Part shown: positions 1 to 12,760 of the stretch, in pieces
Layout of the letters: every line of letters starts with the position of its first letter
How positions within the stretch are numbered: position 1 is the stretch's first letter
From: Henricia sp. BOLD:AAB3569
Taxonomy: Eukaryota; Echinodermata; Asteroidea; Spinulosida; Echinasteridae
DNA: 64,000 bases
NCBI GenBank assembly: GCA_037783545.1
Contig: JBBELK010000372.1
Coordinates: 124,001-188,000, forward strand
Direction of reading: 5' to 3'
Notes under the pieces: generated by a model
What the model was told of the DNA's origin: nothing
What the model saw: the letters and a program-made list of their open reading frames with translations, nothing else
Database searches by the model: none
Translations under genes and position numbers: made by a program

Positions 1-276
1 ATCGTTGTGAAAATATGAATTCAGTTTCTACTTTGCACAAACCATGTACCCGGCTGTATAGAGAGAGGATTTCATATTAAAACTATATTCCATCATTTTG
101 CAAGACGAACCCGACTAAAAGTGTTGATATCAATGATATAACAAACACCACGATTTTCCCTGTGTAAAATGGTATACCTTTGTGGGCAAAATTGCAGAAG
201 GTGTTTCACACAAAAGCGCCCCCACCCCCATTTTTGGGGTGTTCGCACACACATTTATGTTAATTTGCGTTAAGTG

Positions 277-532
277 CACTCTAAAAACAGATTGGTTGAA
301 TTCAACCAATGTGGTTGGTAGATATGTGTCCAACCAATCTATTGGTTAATCTTATTGGTTAATAACCAATCCATATTGGATTGGTTATTTTAACCAATAA
401 ATATTGGTTGGACACATATCTAACATCATTGGTTGAATTTAACCAATCTGTTCGATTGGTTATTTTAACAAATATATATTGGTTGGACACCTAACTACAT
501 CGGTTGAATTTAACCAATCTGTTTTTAGAGTG
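277..532. mobile_element. Foldback element, TTGGTT type, copy 1
   Basis: The ends are inverted repeats starting CACTCTAAAAACAGATTGG and closing with its reverse complement. The interior is a degenerate array of TTGGTT / AACCAA in both orientations, so almost any part can pair with another. No ORF. It is a non-autonomous foldback MITE by structure; superfamily not assignable because no clear target duplication is visible. Confidence 0.8.
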
Positions 533-1649
533 TGTCGTTTTCTTATCAAAATATATCATAATTGAAACCACTTCTATCTTCTATATATTTAAGTATTTTT
601 TTCCCGATCAAATCTAGTTGGATACAATTTTGGGACATCGAAAATACGGGCTTAGAAACCGATATACAAGAAACATCTTGGGCGTGTTTGTTTCGGACGG
701 ATCCAGATTCAGATCCGCGCATATCCAAGGTGAACTCGTTCACTTCGCGCACATCCTGATCGAGATCTGTGATCTGTGGAATCCTTCTCGAGAGATAGTT
801 CAGCGCTAGATCCAAAATGGCGACGTAAACATCGCGGAGATTTTGTGTGAGTAAAACCGTGTCGTTTCAGTTTTCAGAGGCAACACACGATAGATACAAA
901 TTTAGAATGCTTGTTTATTTACGACGAATGTCGTGGGAGAAATTTGGAATAGAAATTTGACAAATTTGGTAAATAAATTGCAATTCACGTGATTTGAGAT
1001 CCGAGTTGAGAGCGGTTTTGTTTGTTTCTGCGTGGCAAAACAGATCGGGATCTGGATTCGGATCTATCATGAAACAAACACGCCCCTTGTCAATGCCTCT
1101 TCCATGAAGTCACGTGTGACGTTCTTGTTGTCACTATGTCATTGACCCTTAATTGAGCGCGTGGAACCTCTTAAAAGCAGGAAAACACAACACGGCGAAT
1201 CAAAATTACAATAATCACGCCGCGAGTGACGAGATGTTTCTGCGAAATCGGCGGCCTCGTCGACTTCAACCTTTCAATTCATATCAGTCAAAACATCAAT
1301 CTCTTCGTTTAGCCAAGCTTCCTTCTTTCTCTTTCTACAAGTAAATTGTAGATTAATGCAAAAAGCCACCGTGACTGTGGATTTATAGCAGGTTGGAAAT
1401 GCAAGTAGGCCTATAGCATTTCTTTCCGTAGTACGAACTATTTCGGATGGCGTTAGAAACACTCAACTGGGGCATAATTACAAACCAGCCATACTTAAAG
1501 GCAGAACACATGATTGGTAAACCGTTACAAATAGTTTTATCTCCCTGTGTGATTGAAGATATGCATGATTCAAACCAACCTGAGTAAAAGTCAGCTCTGT
1601 ACGTCGTCTACCTTTTTGAAGGAAAAAAAAAGTCAAAATTTGTTTTAGT

Positions 1650-1800
1650 CACTTCGCCTAAAAACCACTTCGCTCTGAACCACGGCCTGTGTACGAAGTG
1701 GTTTTGAGGCGAGGTGGCTTTTTAGGCGAGGTGGCTTTTTAGGCGAGGCCTGAGGTGGCGTTTGGGTGAAGTGGTTTTCGGGGCGAAGTGAACTTTCGTC
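1650..1800. repeat. CACTTCGCC-motif repeat element, copy 1
   Basis: Dense alternation of CACTTCGCC and its reverse complement GGCGAAGTGG, with AAAACCACTTCGC on the left and GCGAAGTG on the right, giving a foldback layout. Related segments occur at 6,228-6,376, 18,236-18,405, 37,828-37,890, 42,298-42,472 and 60,410-60,525. Non-coding. Confidence 0.65.
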
Positions 1801-2262
1801 TCATGAGACGAAAATTAATTGTTTTACTCATTTCTCAATATATAGCACTTCAGACAAAACCATTTCACGGGGAGGTTTTCTACCATCATCATGCCTGTTT
1901 ATATTGTGTAAGTTATATGTGTAAATCTGGGAATTCAACGTTTCTGATTTTCGAGATACCAATCATGAGTTCTGCTTTGAAGGAGCTTGCTCAGATTTTT
2001 CCAGAAAATGGATTTCGTTTTTAACCCAATAATTATATGAAACACCTCCCTAAAATACTATCCATGTGAAGGAAACAAATAATGCAATAATGGAAGCAAT
2101 AATGTTTGTGTAATCACTGTAGTGTTTTTATAATAGCCTAACTAGATAAATTAATTTCCAAAATGTATGAATTGAGAGCGCGACATTTCAAAGTGGCCAT
2201 GAGGAAAATATGACACATGATATGGTATTTAAATATAATCACCCGTGACGCAAGCGTGGGGA

Positions 2263-2265
<3 letters not shown>

Positions 2266-2300
<35 letters not shown>

Positions 2301-2311
2301 GGGGGGGGGGG
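2266..2311. repeat. Poly-G run, block copy 1
   Basis: 34 G, one T, then 11 G. The flank resembles the middle of the TTAA-flanked MITE family (see 50,615-51,348). Confidence 0.9.
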
Positions 2312-3449
2312 TGTAAAAAGGGTGATCCTGGTGAATTCATTTTATCCGACCAGCTAAAACACTTAAAATACATTCTCGTGCATATTTCCGGCCGTAGCAA
2401 ATTCTGTTGCCGATTCGCTGCTTTCTACACAGTGTATTGTTTATCCGGTAGTGGAATCACGCGTATACGGTGAATTAATTTTGTGAAAGAAATTGCAAGC
2501 CCGAGTATGGCCAGTGGATACAATGATTTACTGTACAATTTTACACAGCAAATCACATGTCTCATTTTTAGCAGACAGACCTATTTGTAATCTGGTTGAA
2601 AGCTATTTTTACGGGGTCGATTTGAACCATTGGTGCATGCTCCTTCATCCGTAAACTGAGGTATAGGCCTACTCTATATATTCTCGATATCATGAAAAAG
2701 AAGACACGGTGATGAACGTGGTTACTGTTTTCCAAATCTTTAGTAATTAATTTTTTATTTTTCCCCCTAGGGCACCATTTTTTTCTTCGGCAGCCACGAA
2801 TTGTGTAATTTTGATTAAAATATGTAAAATGTTGGCTTATAGTTTCCAAAAACAGAACGAGAGCCGGCCCTTTAAAGTTAAACTGTCTGATTTTAGGCCG
2901 ATTTGAGCGTCTAGAATATAAAAAGTTATAAGCTTTCATTTGGTACCAAGAATTTAAGTTTTTATATTTTCGTTACAGAGACACGTAAGCTGTCTAATTT
3001 CGTTCGTTTGACTGTGTGAATTAAATTTGTTTGAAATCCTTTCACCCCAAAACGGACAGTGCAACTTTAAGCACCGAAAACGTACACAAGATGCCATATA
3101 ACGCATAATGTGACAGCCACCTGCAGAAACGTATATCACATGTCAGTCACCGATATACCGGAGATTAATATATAATGGCGAATCCGACAACATACTAACG
3201 AGGTCCAGAACTGAAATAATAATATGAACTGGGTTGGGAAACCCGACCAAGGGACCTACATTGTCATTCATACCCTTGCTTATTGTGCCCCGTAGATCCA
3301 TATAATTTATGCCTATAGGTCTACCATTCTAGCTCCTTCGGAAATAGGCCTATAGCCCCGGCCGGCTGCCTATCGTGCGTTCAATGGCTAATCAAACACA
3401 TCAACATTCACTAGTATACCCGCTCAGGTATATACATTTACTCCTGGAT

Positions 3450-3545
3450 AGAGACGAACACAATGCGTGCCAAACTGCCTTGCTTAAGGACACGGGATTC
3501 GAAACTCACAGAATTTAGACCGCTCCGGCATGGCACTCCACCATA
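3450..3545 (-). repeat. tRNA-related SINE remnant, copy 1
   Basis: Read on the minus strand it has a tRNA-like box B (GTTCGAATCCC type, here with one extra base in the loop) followed by CTTAAGCAAGGCA, a tail block seen in many invertebrate SINEs. The copy in block 2 (8,028-8,115) has the intact GAGTTCGAATCCC. Confidence 0.5.
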
Positions 3546-4853
3546 TATAATTTATAAAGTGCTGTGAAATTAGACCTCAAAATAATTCCGTTCAACCTCA
3601 CCAATTTCGAGGGTCTTGACATTTGCAAATGAAAAAGCGCGTGACATACATGTAATGGCCCAGTTAGTGCTATACTTTCAAGTTTGTCAATTACCTTTAA
3701 ATTTGGACGACGAATACGCTTCATTGTATTGTAAATTAAAATTGTTATGAAATCTTTAAATAATGGCATTGCATTATCTAATTAAAAGAAGAATGTTGGT
3801 TTCGTTTGGCAAAAGAATCCCCATTACCTCGGACAACCAGCCTTAATTTCCTTTTGCAAGTTTCACATGAATAGCGTCTGGTGTTCCGACGTACTTCCTT
3901 TCACATGGACACTTGGTATCCACTTGACCAGACTGAAATTTTGTTCCTATTCGGTGGCACGCGGCAAGTGTGAAATACATAATTAATACCGTGTTCACCA
4001 TATGAGAAAATAACATAAAACAACCAGACCTATGTGGCTGAAATGTCTACAGGGCATGCAGTTTAATAATATTAACGTTATTCTTCAGTTACATGTATGT
4101 AATTCTGTAGTTTCTAGAATTTGAAAAAAAATATGTAAATCCGTAAATGATATTATGGCCTTTAATGCGTACCTTCGATGACGGCCAATTTCAACACCCG
4201 TTCATCATTAGGCATACTTTGTATGCACGAGCACGTTCGGTGTAATTAGTACCAGGTTGCACATAAAGAGTTTTTCTGCGAAATTTGATAATTATAATGA
4301 AAACGTGTATGGCTTCGTGGTGTTTGTCAAATATAATTTGTCTAATAGTGTATTCTGTGACATGCAAAATTACCGTGCATTCATGAATAGCAAAATGGGA
4401 GACATTATCAGCCATGGTTGTATTGGTTTTGTCTGTTCAAAGTCTCCTTTCAAAGTCAATCTTTTCATCACATAAAATAATGTTACATCGAATGCGGGGT
4501 GTTTGTTTGGTTTTTAATTTAGGGCCATTTTTACTTATATTGTATCATTTTCACTGATATTGTATCATTTTCTTGGTATCGTTGTGAAAATATGAATTCA
4601 GTTTCTACTTTGCACAAACCATGTACCCGGCTGTATAGAGAGAGGATTTCATATTAAAACTATATTCCTCATTTTGCAAGACGAACCCGACTAAAAGTGT
4701 TGATATCAATGATATAACAAAACACCACGATTTTCCCTGTGTAAAATGGTATACCTTTGTGGGCAAAATTGCAGAAGGTGTTTCACACAAAAGCGCCCCC
4801 ACCCCCATTTTTGGGGTGTTCGCACACACATTTATGTTAATTTGCGTTAAGTG

Positions 4854-5109
4854 CACTCTAAAAACAGATTGGTTGAATTCAACCAATGTGGTTGGTAGAT
4901 ATGTGTCCAACCAATCTATTGGTTAATCTTATTGGTTAATAACCAATCCATATTGGATTGGTTATTTTAACCAATAAATATTGGTTGGACACATATCTAA
5001 CATCATTGGTTGAATTTAACCAATCTGTTCGATTGGTTATTTTAACAAATATATATTGGTTGGACACCTAACTACATCGGTTGAATTTAACCAATCTGTT
5101 TTTAGAGTG
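4854..5109. mobile_element. Foldback element, TTGGTT type, copy 2
   Basis: Second copy of the TTGGTT foldback, carried inside duplicated block 2, with the same 26-bp terminal inverted repeat and the same internal array. Confidence 0.8.
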
Positions 5110-6841
5110 TGTCGTTTTCTTATCAAAATATATCATAATTGAAACCACTTCTATCTTCTATATATTTAAGTATTTTTTTCCCGATCAAATCTAGTTGGAT
5201 ACAATTTTGGGACATCGAAAATACGGGCTTAGAAACCGATATACAAGAAACATCTTGGGCGTGTTTGTTTCGGACGGATCCAGATTCAGATCCGCGCATA
5301 TCCAAGGTGAACTCGTTCACTTCGCGCACATCCTGATCGAGATCTGTGATCTGTGGAATCCTTCTCGAGAGATAGTTCAGCGCTAGATCCAAAATGGCGA
5401 CGTAAACATCGCGGAGATTTTGTGTGAGTAAAACCGTGTCGTTTCAGTTTTCAGAGGCAACACACGATAGATACAAATTTAGAATGCTTGTTTATTTACG
5501 ACGAATGTCGTGGGAGAAATTTGGAATAGAAATTTGACAAATTTGGTAAATAAATTGCAATTCACGTGATTTGAGATCCGAGTTGAGAGCGGTTTTGTTT
5601 GTTTCTGCGTGGCAAAACAGATCGGGATCTGGATTCGGATCTATCATGAAACAAACACGCCCCTTGTCAATGCCTCTTCCATGAAGTCACGTGTGACGTT
5701 CTTGTTGTCACTATGTCATTGACCCTTAATTGAGCGCCGTGGAACCTCTTAAAAGCAGGAAAACACAACACGGCGAATCAAAATTACAATAATCACGCCG
5801 CGAGTGACGAGATGTTTTCTGCGAAATCGGCGGCTCGTCGACTTCAACCTTTCAATTCATATCAGTCAAAACATCAATCTCTTCGTTTAGCCAAGCTTCC
5901 TTCTTTCTCTTTCTACAAGTAAATTGTAGATTAATGCAAAAAGCCACCGTGACTGTGGATTTATAGCAGGTTGGAAATGCAAGTAGGCCTATAGCATTTC
6001 TTTCCGTAGTACGAACTATTTCGGATGGCGTTAGAAACACTCAACTGGGGCATAATTACAAACCAGCCATACTTAAAGGCAGAACACATGATTGGTAAAC
6101 CGTTACAAATAGTTTTATCTCCCTGTGTGATTGAAGATATGCATGATTCAAACCAACCTGAGTAAAAGTCAGCTCTGTACGTCGTCTACCTTTTTGAAGG
6201 AAAAAAAAAGTCAAAAATTTGTTTTAGTCACTTCGCCTAAAAACCACTTCGCTCTGAACCACGGCCTGTGTACGAAGTGGTTTTGAGGCGAGGTGGCTTT
6301 TTAGGCGAGGTGGCTTTTTAGGCGAGGCCTGAGGTGGCGTTTGGGTGAAGTGGTTTTCGGGGCGAAGTGAACTTTCGTCTCATGAGACGAAAATTAATTG
6401 TTTTACTCATTTCTCAATATATAGCACTTCAGACAAAACCATTTCACGGGGAGGTTTTCTACCATCATCATGCCTGTTTATATTGTGTAAGTTATATGTG
6501 TAAATCTGGGAATTCAACGTTTCTGATTTTCGAGATACCAATCATGAGTTCTGCCTTTGAAGGAGCTTGCTCAGATTTTTCCAGAAATGGATTTCGTTTT
6601 AACCCAATAATTATATGAAACACCTCCCTAAAATACTATCCATGTGAAGGAAACAAATAATGCAATAATGGAAGCAATAATGTTTGTGTAATCACTGTAG
6701 TGTTTTTATAATAGGCCTAACTAGATAAATTAATTTCCAAAATGTATGAATTGAGAGCGCGACATTTCAAAGTGGCCATGAGGAAAATATGACACATGAT
6801 ATGGTATTTAAATATAATCACCCGTGACGCAAGCGTGGGGA

Positions 6842-6844
<3 letters not shown>

Positions 6845-6879
<35 letters not shown>

Positions 6880-6891
6880 GGGGGGGGGGGG
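6845..6891. repeat. Poly-G run, block copy 2
   Basis: 34 G, one T, then 12 G, at the same place as in block copy 1. Confidence 0.9.
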
Positions 6892-8027
6892 TGTAAAAAG
6901 GGTGATCTGGTGAATTCATTTTATCCCGACCAGCTAAAACACTTAAAATACATTCTCGTGCATATTTCCGGCCGTAGCAAATTCTGTTGCCGATTCGCTG
7001 CTTTCTACACAGTGTATTGTTTATCCGGTAGTGGAATCACGCGTATACGGTGAATTAATTTGTGAAAGAAATTGCAAGCCCGAGTATGGCCAGTGGATAC
7101 AATGATTTACTGTACAATTTTACACAGCAAATCACATGTCTCATTTTAGCAGACAGACCTATTTGTAATCTGGTTGAAAGCTATTTTTACGGGGTCGATT
7201 TGAACCATTGGTGCATTCTCCTTCATCCGTAAACTGAGGTATAGGCCTACTCTATATATTTCTCGATATCATGAAAAGAAGACACGGTGATGACGTGGTT
7301 ACTGTTTTCCAAAATCTTTAGTAATTAATTTTTATTTTTCCCCTAGGGCACCATTTTTTTTCTTCGGCAGCCACGAATTGTGTAATTTTGATTAAAATAT
7401 GTAAAATGTTGGCTTATAGTTTCCAAAAACAGAACGAGAGCCGGCCCTTTAAAGTTAAACTGTCTGATTTTAGGCCGATTTGAGCGTCTAGAATATAAAA
7501 AGTTATAAGCTTTCATTTGGTACCAAGAATTTAAGTTTTATATTTTTCGTTACAGAGACACGTAAGCTGTCTAATTTCGTTCGTTTGACTGTGTGAATTA
7601 AATTTGTTTGAAATCCTTTCACCCCAAAACGGACAGTGCAACTTTAAGCACCGAAAACGTACACAAGATGCCATATAACGCATAATGTGACAGCCACCTG
7701 CAGAAACGTATATCACATGTCAGTCACCGATATACCGGAGATTAATATATAATGGCGAATCCGACAACATACTAACGAGGTCCAGAACTGAAATAATAAT
7801 ATGAACTGGGTTGGGAAACCCGACCAAGGGACCTACATTGTCATTACCCTTGCTTATTGTGCCCCGTAGATCCATATAATTTATGCCTATAGGTCTACCA
7901 TTCTAGCTCCTTCGGAAATAGGCCTATAGCCCCGGCCGGCTGCCTATCGTGCGTTCAATGGCTAATCAAACACATCAACATTCACTAGTATACCCGCTCA
8001 GGTATATACATTTACTCCTGGATAGAG

Positions 8028-8115
8028 ACGAACACAATGCGTGCCAAACTGCCTTGCTTAAGGACACGGGATTCGAACTCACAGAATTTAGACCGCTCCG
8101 GCATGGCACTCCACC
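8028..8115 (-). repeat. tRNA-related SINE remnant, copy 2
   Basis: Minus strand: CCGGAGCGGTCTAA resembles a box A region, and GAGTTCGAATCCC is a good box B. The two boxes are only about 24 nt apart, so this is a truncated tRNA-like head, not a functional tRNA. The CTTAAGCAAGGCA block follows. Confidence 0.5.
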
Positions 8116-8860
8116 ATATATAATTTATAAAGTGCTGTGAAATTAGACCTCAAAATAATTCCGTTCAACCTCACCAATTTCGAGGGTCTTGACATTTGCA
8201 AATGAAAAAGCGCGTGACATACATGTAATGGCCCAGTTAGTGCTATACTTTCAAGTTTGTCAATTACCTTTAAATTTGGACGACGAATACGCTTCATTGT
8301 ATTGTAAATTAAAATTGTTATGAAATCTTTAAATAATGGCATTGCATTATCTAATTAAAAGAAGAATGTTGGTTTCGTTTGGCAAAAGAATCCCCATTAC
8401 CTCGGACAACCAGCCTTAATTTCCCTTTTGCAAGTTTCACATGAATAGCGTCTGGTGTTCCGACGTACTTCCTTTCACATGGACACTTGGTATCCACTTG
8501 ACCAGACTGAAATTTTGTTCCTATTCGGTGCACGCGGCAAGTGTGAAATACATAATTAATACCGTGTTCACCATATGAGAAAATAACATAAAACAACCAG
8601 ACTATGTGGCTGAAATGTCTACAGGGCATGCAGTTTAATAATATTAACGTTATTCTTCAGTTACATGTATGTAATTCTGTAGTTTCTAGAATTTGAAAAA
8701 AAATATGTAAATCCGTAAATGATATAATGGCCTTTAATGCGTACCTTCGATGACGGCCAATTTCAACACCCGTTCATCATTAGGCATACTTTGTATGCAC
8801 GAGCACGTTCGGTGTAATTAGTACCAGGTTGCACATAAAGAGTTTTCTGCGAAATTGTTA

Positions 8861-10660
8861 TTACGATTCAGAAAATCAACCACGCAACAATGCAGGCCTA
8901 ATCCACACTGTGCGCGTTTGGTGTTTTTTCTGTAACAAAACCGGACACTGTAACAGTTCCATTCGTGTTTTTGGAACTCTTTGTCAGACTTGTCGTCCTC
9001 TCCCCCCCCCCCCCCCCCTTTCCAGGATCCCCCCACCCCCACCCCGTAGCTACACCGCTGCACAGATGCTAAAGAGACACAGATGAACAGACCAAGGTCC
9101 TATTTCATGAAGCCCACTCAGAAACATTCCTAAATAAACATTCTTAATCCATGTTTTTATTGTTCCTAAATCCACTTAAGAATATTTTTAACATTTATGA
9201 AAAAGTACCAAGGGCCAATTTCATAAAGCTGTTCACCAGAAGAAGAAAAATTGCTTGATGCAAAATTTCTTTGCTTTGAAAAAACAAAAATGGGTTAGCA
9301 GTCAAAATCGTATCCGATGTGTATTACAATTGATCTGCTACGCTCAAGAACGCAAGTTGGCATACAATTTTGACTGATAATCCATTTTTTTCAAAGCAAA
9401 TAAATTTTGTATTAAAATAGCGTGTTCAGATCTTTCCAGAAAAATGGATTTCGTTCTAACCTAACAATCATATAAAATGCCTCCCCAAAGTACTATCCAT
9501 GGGAAGAAAACAGGAAATTTACAATCTCCAATTTGGATGTAGAAGCAAAAAGGTTAGTGTAATTACTGCACTGCTTTATGGAACTAGATAAATTTGTTTA
9601 CGAAACCTCTGTGGGTTTTTTTACGATACTCTTGGAAATATATTGGTTGAGAACGCGAATGTGATCTGAACGCGAATGTGATCTGAACACGCTTGTTTGA
9701 ACAAATTTGTCTGCTTTGCAGCTTTAAAATAATTGGCCCCTGAACGAGCTGTTGTTTTTACTCCATGACTCAGCAATCCCAGTCCCAATTCCTCATTTCA
9801 TCTGGATTATATTCAGTCAGGGAACTAGATATAAGGAACTGTTTTCTTGCCCTTTCCAGCATCATTAACATTTATCCTTTTATTCCATATATTGCGTTTA
9901 TCCTTAAAATTACACACTGATTCACTAAACATAGGAAATACATATATATAGGAAATTGAAAATTTACGTGTGGGTGTTTATCTATGCACACATTTATAAT
10001 AATTTATTTGCACATTTCTGTCGAATGTGAAAGCAAAACTATCTAATAGATATTTATCATGTCTTCGCGGGCACGATGCCTTGGCAAGATTTGTTAAAGG
10101 TATCATGAAATAGGATTTTTATTACATGAAGAAATAATAGTAGAGGATGTGTTTTACACATTTCGATCAATTTAAAAGAATTTTATAGTTATGTTTTGGT
10201 GTAATTGCAAGTTTTCTATTTTTATGCAAAGCTGTGATGTCATCTCAGGACAACAGAGGAATTATCCATTGACATGTGTACTGCAAAAGAAGATGTCATT
10301 TTCAGTTGTTTCTTTATATCATGAACTGCATCAGTTTACTGTACGTCATTTGCAACAATCCTAACAAGTTTATTGGAGATAAAAGTGGATCAGTGGGCTA
10401 CTGTTACTGTTTGAAATGTAATGTTCTTTCTTTGTTTTTCAACATTACTGTGAGTTCCCTCTATGACCAGCAATAAACAGCGCCCTCGCCTGTCAAAAAA
10501 ACGTTGAAGTAGAGAAAAGGTCTCTTCTTTCTGAAATGAAAACAAATTTGAGTTTGCCCTTTTGTCTGCAGCACTTTGATCCTTTGATTTGTGTATAAAA
10601 CCGGCTGGTTGATATTTTGCATTTCACAAAACCTTTAAAATTATAGACCCTTATTTGCAC
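8861..10660. other. Gene-free repeat mosaic
   Basis: No coding sequence recognised. It contains a C run near 9,001-9,018, a foldback at 9,211-9,740 and a piece of the TTAA-type MITE family near 9,430-9,680. The flanks near 9,095 and 10,102 are also inverted (a CCTATTTCATGA-type sequence and its reverse complement), suggesting one element nested in another. Confidence 0.5.
9211..9740. mobile_element. Foldback element with GGGCCAATT ends
   Basis: The left end reads AGGGCCAATTTCATAAAGCT and the right end is a near reverse complement closing AATTGGCCCC. No ORF. The interior holds pieces of other repeats. Confidence 0.55.
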
Positions 10661-10668
10661 GGGCGACA

Positions 10669-11390
10669 ATGGTAGGGGCAGTCACACTGTCACCGTGTGT
10701 CATGCACAAGTATATGGGTCTGTCCACAGTAATGGGGTACATTTGAAAAATAAGTCAATAATTCCTTTCAGATGTCTTTAGTTTATCTCAGAATTAAAGA
10801 AATGTCCTTGTTTTGTTCTCAGGATATAACTTTTGCCCCAAAAGGTAAGAAATTGCTGCCACAATATACATTTTTGAAAAGCTTGTGTACAAATTGTCCT
10901 ATTACGTATGTAACGTGGACAGTCCATTTTGTGACATTTTTGTCCGTCTTTGTTAAGCCTACATGCGTCATAGGACAATTTTTGCACGGGGTTTTCACAA
11001 ATGTATGTTGTAGGACTATCTTTCCTACTCCTTGGTGAAAAAGTTATTTCCTCAGTTTAGCTTGACAATTTAAAGATAAAATTAAGACATTTGAAGTGAA
11101 CTGGGACCTAAGATCTTGAATGTTACAGAAATGTACCCCATTGCTAGTGGAAAGACCCATATACACTTTGTGGATTGACACAAATTTAAAAACCTGCCCC
11201 CTGTCATGGCCGCTGGTATACAAAGGGTCTGTAAAGTATGATCCACACATATGTAAACGATCGTGGTGATTCGTAGTAAAAGTCGTACTGTGGGAGGTCG
11301 ACTTAAAGAATAGTCCGTGTGTTTTTGGTGTACGTGGCACCTCGAAAAATAATTTTTTTTTGAATTGGTATTTTTCTAGAAACATAAGTT
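10669..11390. mobile_element. GGCCATGAC repeat family copy, interrupted
   Basis: Same family as 23,198-23,450 and 35,949-36,080: a short inverted pair built on ggccatgacagggg, then a downstream part ending near cgtggcacctcga. This copy is interrupted by a 445-bp foldback (10,715-11,159). Confidence 0.65.
10715..11159. mobile_element. Nested foldback MITE with TATA target duplication
   Basis: Ends are TGGGTCTGTCCACAGTAATG and the near reverse complement of that sequence closing AAAGACCCA. TATA occurs on both sides (10,711-10,714 and 11,160-11,163), while the related repeat at about 23,240 has a single TATA at the same place. Much of the interior is an imperfect palindrome. A related segment lies at about 59,990-60,290. 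Confidence 0.8.
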
Positions 11391-11498
11391 GTTCGCTTTA
11401 AAATGAGACATCAACGAAAAAAATCGACTAACAATTAGTTATCGAACAATTACTGTCAATATTTCGAATTATTGGCAGTCCGCCAACTCACGGCGTAA

Positions 11499-11717
11499 AC
11501 TTGCCCAAGTCTGACTTTCCGTGTTTGGTCTGTGATGCGCAGCGTACATCCCGCCCTCTGGACTGGAGGCGTGTCTATACTATGTTTTCTTCTGTTTCTT
11601 CTGTCTCAGAACGTCTTCCGAGACGGTAGGAAAGAGATCAGACAGGCCACATGTCCAGAGGGCGCGATGTACGCTGCGCATTACAGACCAAACACGGGAA
11701 GTCAGACTTGGGCAAGT
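11499..11717. mobile_element. Foldback MITE, ACTTGCCCAAGTC type, copy 1
   Basis: Long inverted arms of about 65 bp each: left ACTTGCCCAAGTCTGACTT, right its near reverse complement, with arms continuing through TGATGCGCAGCGTACATC. Related copies at 26,078-26,264 (right arm damaged) and 32,320-32,486. Confidence 0.75.
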
Positions 11718-11799
11718 CTATGCAAGGCACAAAAACGGCTGTTTTTTTCACAGGATTGCCGATGTCTAAAATACAAAGTACGATGTTTAAATTTTAGTT

Positions 11800-12250
11800 A
11801 AAATAAAATAAATGCTTTAAAAATTCATTAAGAGAAAAAAAAGTCGAAATTCAAGTGAGCACCACGGACAATATAACTTTAAAGCCCCCAGTATACATCA
11901 TCTGCAGTTAACCAAACATTTTATATTTACTTCACAACTTGTCAAGAAAAACCCGACTAAAAGTGTTGATAGCAATGGTAACAAACACCACATGATTTTT
12001 CCTGTGTAAAATGGTACCTTTGTGGGAGAAATTGCAAACTAAAGGTACTTTTTAAAATGCAGGTGAGTTTTACCTGTCCGTTACCTGTACACAAAAACCG
12101 TGCATGGATTTTAAAGATTTTTTGAAGTATTACTGCATCTATGTAGTAATTTCTACGAGGCAGTTTATCAACATTTATTCTTTAGCTATATACAATGCCG
12201 TTGTTCCTGTTTTTCAATCAAGACATGTAATTTGTCTTTAAACAAAAGCC
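11800..12250. other. Intergenic, dispersed repeat only
   Basis: No gene seen. It carries a copy of a dispersed repeat recognised by GTTGATAGCAATGG near an ACACCACATGATTTT block. Other copies are near 105-175, 4,680-4,750, 18,590, 20,640, 20,840, 38,090, 41,050 and 61,490-61,570. Confidence 0.5.
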
Positions 12251-12495
12251 CCAAAACATCGCCAACACCAGGGCTGGATAACACTTGCCATGATTGGCCA
12301 GATTCTGTAACCTGACACAAGTCACCTGACTCGGTAAATGTATGAGGTGACATGTTTACTGTGCCAGGTGACAGAATCTCGCCAATCATGGCAAGTGCTA
12401 TCCATGTGTCGGGTGACGTCACGCACGTGCTTTGCAGAAATCATTGCAAAGTTGAGCATGCAGTGGTTGGAGCGGACGAACTACACCCAATACAA

Positions 12496-12655
12496 TTTTT
12501 TTTTATTTTTTTTTATTTATTTATATACCACATCCAACAGCGGAGGGACCGCCAATTACAGGAATGGGAGCAAGTGTTTTTGAGTGCCTTGCTCAAGGGC
12601 ACAGGTGCCACAACCCGTCACGGCCAGGAATCGAACCTACATTCTAGTATTAGGT
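12496..12655 (-). mobile_element. SINE-like insertion with A-rich tail
   Basis: Minus-strand reading: box-B-like GTAGGTTCGATTCCTGG, then CCCTTGAGCAAGGCACTCA, then an A-rich tail (the T-rich stretch 12,496-12,528 on the plus strand). It interrupts the left arm of the 1.96-kb foldback, since the right arm lacks it. Confidence 0.6.
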
Positions 12656-12760
12656 TAGTTCCTACCTAATACTTTTTGATGTAACTCAACAACAATTTTA
12701 TTGATTTTTGTCATTCAAAGAGCAATGTGTGCACCGAAGTCCTAAATTATACGCACACTG

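Larger units (their letters stand above)
1..4285. repeat. Large duplicated block, copy 1 (~4.28 kb)
   Basis: Position 1 matches position 4,578 and the match runs, with small indels, to about 4,285 / 8,860, where the copies diverge abruptly. I see no gene in it. It holds a TTGGTT foldback element (277-532), a CACTTCGCC motif element (about 1,650-1,800), a G run (2,266-2,311) and a SINE-like segment (about 3,450-3,545). Differences between copies are mostly one-base indels in short runs, with very few substitutions. This is either a very recent duplication or two haplotypes or reads left side by side in an assembly. Confidence 0.93.
4578..8860. repeat. Large duplicated block, copy 2 (~4.28 kb)
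   Basis: Direct repeat of 1-4,285, same orientation and same internal features (foldback 4,854-5,109; G run 6,845-6,891; SINE-like segment 8,028-8,115). The spacer 4,286-4,577 belongs to neither copy, and I see no gene in it. No ORF in the block resembles a known protein. The short ORFs differ between copies at indels, which argues that they are not coding. Confidence 0.93.

Noticed and set aside
6796-7053. ORF with a glycine run
   Set aside because: Translation of the poly-G tract. The equivalent frame in the twin block is broken by indels.
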